A stretch of 64,000 bases of DNA from Siderastrea radians (Eukaryota; Cnidaria; Anthozoa; Scleractinia; Rhizangiidae), in contig OZ024889.1 of assembly GCA_964017195.1 (NCBI GenBank), forward strand, positions 53,042,711 to 53,106,710, in the 5' to 3' direction. The position numbers were made by a program, and so were the translations under genes. The notes below the pieces were generated by a model, which worked only from the letters and a program-made list of their open reading frames with translations, made no database searches and was not told where the DNA came from. The first letter of the stretch is position 1. The number at the start of each line of letters is the position of its first letter. Below are positions 59,690-64,000 of this stretch, piece after piece.

Positions 59690-60085
59690 TAATATGAGAG
59701 AATGTATGTAGCTGAAATTCGATTGAAAATAATCGGCAGTTTTCCTTGGAAAATACCTAAAAATCAAAATAGAGTTTGAAAACCTTACCTGTTGTGTGTT
59801 TGCTGTGTCTTTACCGCTTTTCCGAACTTCTGGAGGCCGTTTTGGACGATATTCTGTGTAACGGTCGATGGGACGTCTTGTCACGTACTAGTCGCTTGAC
59901 TTTGACGTGATGTCGCATCGACCGTTAAACAGAAAATCACCCCATACGGCCTCCAGAAGCTCGGAAAAGCGGCAAAAACACAGCAAACACACAACAGGTA
60001 GTGGTCTTCAAACTCTATTTCGCTTTTTAGGTATTTTCAAGGAAAACTGCCGATTTATATCTTGAATCGAATTTCAGCTCCATAC
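59690..60085. repeat. Imperfect palindrome inside the Tc1/mariner element
   Basis: Sequence from about 59700 to 59860 (AATCGGCAGTTTTCCTTGGA, TGTTGTGTGTTTGCTGTGTC) is mirrored at about 59910-60080 (GACACAGCAAACACACAACA-like and GGAAAACTGCCGATTTA). The centre is near 59885. Confidence 0.7.
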
Positions 60086-60663
60086 AAACAACTCGCATGT
60101 TACGCTTTGGTTAACTGTGGACGAAGCGTCGGCTGTCTTTAATCAACCTCGCAACTAGGAAAAACTGTCATCAATAATTGCTTGACACGGCACATGTATC
60201 TTGGTTTTCGTCCACTTCATTCAGAGCTACCGTTCTTACACAAGCGTTCAGCTCCAAGGTTTGTTCTGGTTTGGTTGAAACAGGAATCTCGCGTCAGCAA
60301 AATAATTGACACTCGGAAAAGCGGCAAAAACACAGCAAACACACAACAGGTAGTGGTCTTCAAACTCTATTTCGCTTTTTAGGTATTTTACAAGGAAAAC
60401 TGCCGATTTATATCTTGAATCGGATTTCAGCTCCATACAAACAACTCGCATGTTACGCTTTGGTTAACTGTGGACGAAGCGTCGGCTGTCTTTAATCAAC
60501 CTCGCAACTAGGAAAAACTGTCATCAATAATTGCTTGACACGGCACATGTATATCTTGGTTTTCGTCCACTTCATTCAGAGCTACCGTTCTTACACAAGC
60601 GTTCAGCTCCAAGGTTTATTCTGGTTTGGTTGAAACAGGAATCTCGCGTCAACAAAATAATTG
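59960..60663. repeat. Tandem duplication, 352-bp period
   Basis: CTCGGAAAAGCGGCAAAAAC at 59960 recurs at 60312, and both copies run to CAAAATAATTGACA. The copies differ at only a handful of bases, so the duplication is recent compared with the decay of the transposase. Confidence 0.88.
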
Positions 60664-60932
60664 ACATAATTTTACCTACTTTTACGTCTAAAACGTTTTT
60701 GAACCCCTGACAAGAAGCGAACCCAGAAAATAACGCGGTCTCTCGATAAAACAAAGATTTGTCCCGTCACAACCCCTGCTTCTCCAAAGATAGAATCCAT
60801 TTTCGCACGTTTCAATGAGATCTTCAATATTTCCTTTGTGATCTCCGTTATGTCACTGAAAGTAGCTTGTTCATTTGAAGACTCGGATCACGTGTTCAGG
60901 TTTCCGTTCACGCGTGACGTGGATCAACTGTA

Positions 60933-61737
60933 AAAGGTTGTGCTGCTCTGCACTCGGGCAGGTGATGTGCTGGGACTTTGTCTAGCTCTCTGCCTGGGGC
61001 TATGCCATGCTGCCGAGTCCTAACAAGGACGAAACAGCTGTTCATGGCCGCTGCCACTGCCCGGATGATATGGCTGTGCGCCTGCATAAGGTACTGGCCA
61101 TACCGCGAGGTTAAAAACCACAGGGATGGTGTACTGTGTGCCTTATGCTTCATTCATTTCAGACATTTTATGGATCGTATTCATATGAACTTCACACCCG
61201 TAAACGTTCATTATCTCGGTCACCAGGAGAGTCTCTGGCCGTTACCGTAACAGAACTAAGAACCGGTAACCGTAGGAATTCCCTTACCCGAGAGTCTCTC
61301 CCGGCGAACATCCGCTGACCAAGAAACCTGAGAACTCTGGGTACGAGACGATCTATATGTAAGAAGGAGCATCCATGACTCCTTGTCTCTTCGCGCCAGG
61401 GTGGCAGTTTGATCTGTTGTGGCGTGTCAGCGTTGTGCTTTTGTGTTTCCTGCTTCCACGCTACTGCGTTTCAGTTTTGTCCCCCCCGCGCAGTCTCCCG
61501 CCCTGTTTGCTGCCTGTTTGTTTCTCATCTGAAAGCGACAGCTGGCTCCCATATCTCATCCTTTAAGCGTGAGGGAGAGCGTTGCAAATAGATTACTAAT
61601 CCAAACTTCAAGGCTCTGAAAATCCGGAAGTGACGTTGCTTTCTTGCGTGTGACCGCTGTGAAGGTTCTAATGTACCTGTACGCTTTTGAAGAACAACCT
61701 GTTTTCAATCAGCAAAATCAGCAATACTTATCGCAGC
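60933..61737. other. GC-richer stretch, no gene recognised
   Basis: Frames up to 90 codons (60978-61250) contain no domain I know. The GC content is higher than in neighbouring DNA, and GAGAGTCTCT occurs twice, 61207-61217 and 61291-61301. It may be a fragment of an older retroelement. I cannot support that further. Confidence 0.35.
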
Positions 61738-62402
61738 TTAAGGACGTTCGCGCGAAAAACTTCTACAACACAGATTTTTTTCATACTTTGGCTACAGTCA
61801 GATAATGAGTTACCAATGTCAGAAATGCCAAAAAATTGGGGGTGACCGACTTCGTTTTCGAAAAAAAGCGCGTGGAAAACTACCCCAATTTTGATACATC
61901 GGTCCTCGTAACTCAACATGGCCTCAGGCCTTGTTAGTTGAAAAATATTAAAAATGATTCGCTGTAGAGCCACTTTCTTAGTCAAATCTTATTTAAGTGG
62001 GTCTGTCAAGTAAATAATTTGAACCGGTGTCATCCTTTAAGTTAAACTCTACCTCTAAGATGGACTTTTCCGAACACCGGACAGCTACAATAAAAGCAGA
62101 ATTCGATGATGCCAGGGCAGAAAAGTTGAAAAAAATCAAACTTCCACAACACAGATTTTCTTTAATTTTTTCACAAAACATAGATAATCGACAAAGAATG
62201 TGATCTATCAATAGAAAATTTGGGGTCATCGAACATTTAAGAGAGTTAAACCCGTGCATAGACATTAAAGTGCCCGCTAGCGCTATATATCTCCACATTT
62301 CTTCAACAGCGAAGGCGCTCAATGCATGACGTCGCATGACATCGCGAAGTGAATTGCCTGCGCAGTAAGGATGGGCAGAAACAATTAAAGCGAACGTCCT
62401 TA
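61738..62402. mobile_element. TTAAGGACGTTCGC-ended MITE
   Basis: TTAAGGACGTTCGCGC at 61738 is mirrored by AAAGCGAACGTCCTTA at 62402. The left flank is TTAA and the right has decayed to TTAC. The ends share TTAAGGACG with the element at 10388, which suggests one superfamily. The 154-codon minus-strand frame across it is probably chance in a repeat. Confidence 0.65.
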
Positions 62403-62639
62403 CGACCAAATAAAGTGAGGCCCCGCTAAGGGGGGGGGGGGGGTCTGAATAATCCATAATCCTGGGTAAATTTCAGAAATAATCCGTATCCCAATTTTGC
62501 AAACAAATATATCCCTAAAATAAATGACCAATAACAAGAAAACCCGTGCTCTATCAAAGGCGGCCCCTTTGTAATGTTGGGCGTGCTAAGTACGAGCCAG
62601 TGAGCCAAGCAAGTCACAGTTCGAGCTAACCAAAACCTA

Positions 62640-63180
62640 ACCGTAACAAATATTCCTCCATTTCCAACTCAACAAATTACAAATACAACCCCGTAACATC
62701 TTTAACAATATGTTCGCTACATCACGTTAGAACAATTTCTTCTTGCTAAATACTTTTAGTACAAACTCGATTTCAAATTCTGCATATCGTCATTTGCACA
62801 ATTCACAAACTTATCTACACCTTATTCTAAATTAGAATTACCGTACTACTAACTGTATAAAAAACACCAAATTCCACTTCCTATCCAAAAAAACGTCACC
62901 TTAAACTACTATTAAAAAAAACAAAACAAAAATACTATACATTTAACATTTCCACTTACACATCTAAATAATCTGCAACACTTACAATAACAGAACATGC
63001 AAACGAAACACAAACCTAGAACATGTTTACTCAACACACACTGATATACTTTACCGACATTTAATCATCCACACATTCTCCCATATATGGACCACACCAA
63101 AACACTAAATGACACCCTAAATACAAACACAACTAATTAACTTAACCGTAACCACAAAATAAATACTAGATTGATGGTTA
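62640..63180. other. Strongly G-poor, A/C-rich stretch
   Basis: Over about 540 bases the plus strand has very few Gs, while C stays common, as in CACTTACACATCTAAATAAT. No gene is visible. The skew starts and ends abruptly. Confidence 0.7.
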
Positions 63181-63811
63181 GGTTGAAGTTCCATTGCCAT
63201 GAAATGCAATCCATTTAAGATAAGAACGTTTTAAAAAGTTCTACTCGTGTCCCACTTTACATTTGTACGTAATCTTGATGAAACATGCATGGAAGCCTAA
63301 ACAACATTTCGTCTGGACAGTTGTGTTCAATATTGATTCTGGCAACGCCCTCGGCAACATAAGATGGTGTAAATAGTCCAAAAAGTAGCCTAAAATTTCC
63401 ATGAATTGGTACCTCTTTGCAACAGTGTTCTTTATCGTCTCCCTCCACCAAGTTTTTGCAAAAAAGCCAACAGACAGCACACTGGTGCGAACAGTTATTC
63501 AGCCTCTATTGGAAGTTAAACCTCCCAAACCATTCGATTTTGCAAAGAGTGGACTCGCTGGTTAAAAAGATTTGATCTTAGACACATTTAACGCTAAAAA
63601 AAAAGTTAAAAACCAACAATAAAATCCCAACACAGAAACAATGACCTGCCTAGCGCGGGAAAAGGTGCAAAGCTATATATGCTGTCAAGCATACACACCT
63701 ATCGGATGCTTATGAGCTCCTGCCTACACCTATCCCCAACAATGCAATGGTCACATCCACCACTCCCGTCCCAATAGGTATCATTAACATACCAATCCAT
63801 CACCTGTGACC

Positions 63812-63868
<57 letters not shown>
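63812..63868. repeat. TAA trinucleotide microsatellite
   Basis: About 18 tandem TAA units are followed by an imperfect AATAAAATAA tail. Confidence 0.97.
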
Positions 63869-63873
<5 letters not shown>

Positions 63874-64000
63874 ATAACGACTTTATTTCAGCATATCCAT
63901 CGATAAGTGAAACAGAACTAAAGGTGGCCTTGCCCGCTACACAGGGTGGGTTGCCTAATAATCCGTAATTTTAAAATGCAGCACAAACAATCCGTAATCT

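Larger units (their letters stand above)
59167..60930 (+). mobile_element. Decayed Tc1/mariner-type transposon
   Basis: The ends CAGTTGATCCACGTCACGCG and CGCGTGACGTGGATCAACTG are inverted over 31 bases. A TA lies on each side (59165-59166 and 60931-60932). At 1764 bp it is of normal size for the superfamily, but only the N-terminal part of a transposase is left. An inverted block and a 352-bp tandem duplication fill the rest. Confidence 0.85.

Noticed and set aside
61190..61320. LTR or primer-binding site around GAGAGTCTCT
   Set aside because: There is a single short repeat with no paired LTR or coding part.
61993..62457. 154-codon minus-strand frame
   Set aside because: It crosses the right end of a MITE and runs out over a G-run that gives PPPP, so it is likely a chance frame in repeat DNA.

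Overview
The window looks like nuclear DNA from an invertebrate animal, most likely a cnidarian and plausibly a stony coral. This is inference. The grounds are AT-rich, gene-sparse sequence, genes with GT-AG introns, a FKRP-like LicD gene, an LRRIQ3-like gene, and dense short terminal-inverted-repeat elements of kinds I remember from coral genomes. I could run no database search. Most of the window is transposable elements, often nested. Only two host genes are convincing.

Layout. 1-8900: three direct copies of a complex repeat unit of about 2 kb. The middle copy is interrupted by a cassette of four tRNA-like units. 8901-10387: no gene. 10388-13442: a TTAA-flanked DNA element split by a 5'-truncated L1/Tx1-type LINE. 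13911-14866: a long foldback element. 15866-18251 and 18973-27675: two inverted copies of one CAGGAGCC-ended element. The second copy carries a 6.4 kb TTA-flanked insertion. 28197-34516: further elements with inverted ends. 35624-40777: two more copies of the 2 kb unit in the opposite orientation, one of them split by a 1.4 kb near-perfect foldback. 40778-44842: no clear gene, but an odd cluster of TTCTTGC motifs.

The right side holds the genes. A single-exon LicD-family type II membrane protein (fukutin-related type) lies at 44843-46501. Three short elements follow. A four-exon gene at 49392-57161 encodes an LRR plus IQ-motif protein resembling LRRIQ3, predicted at about 860 residues. A decayed Tc1/mariner element (59167-60930) keeps a paired-type DNA-binding fragment. 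After it come a TTAA-type short element, a markedly G-poor stretch and a trinucleotide microsatellite.

The two host genes show no sign of working together. The insertion order can be read directly in several places: repeat unit before foldback, repeat unit before tRNA-like cassette, TTAA element before LINE, and CAGGAGCC element before TTA element. I found no CRISPR array, no rRNA and no bacterial-type operon. I found no convincing new biological system. The most unusual items are the retroposon-like tRNA-like cassette, the LINE copy lacking its reverse-transcriptase core, and the elements with CA-starting ends and 7-bp duplications.
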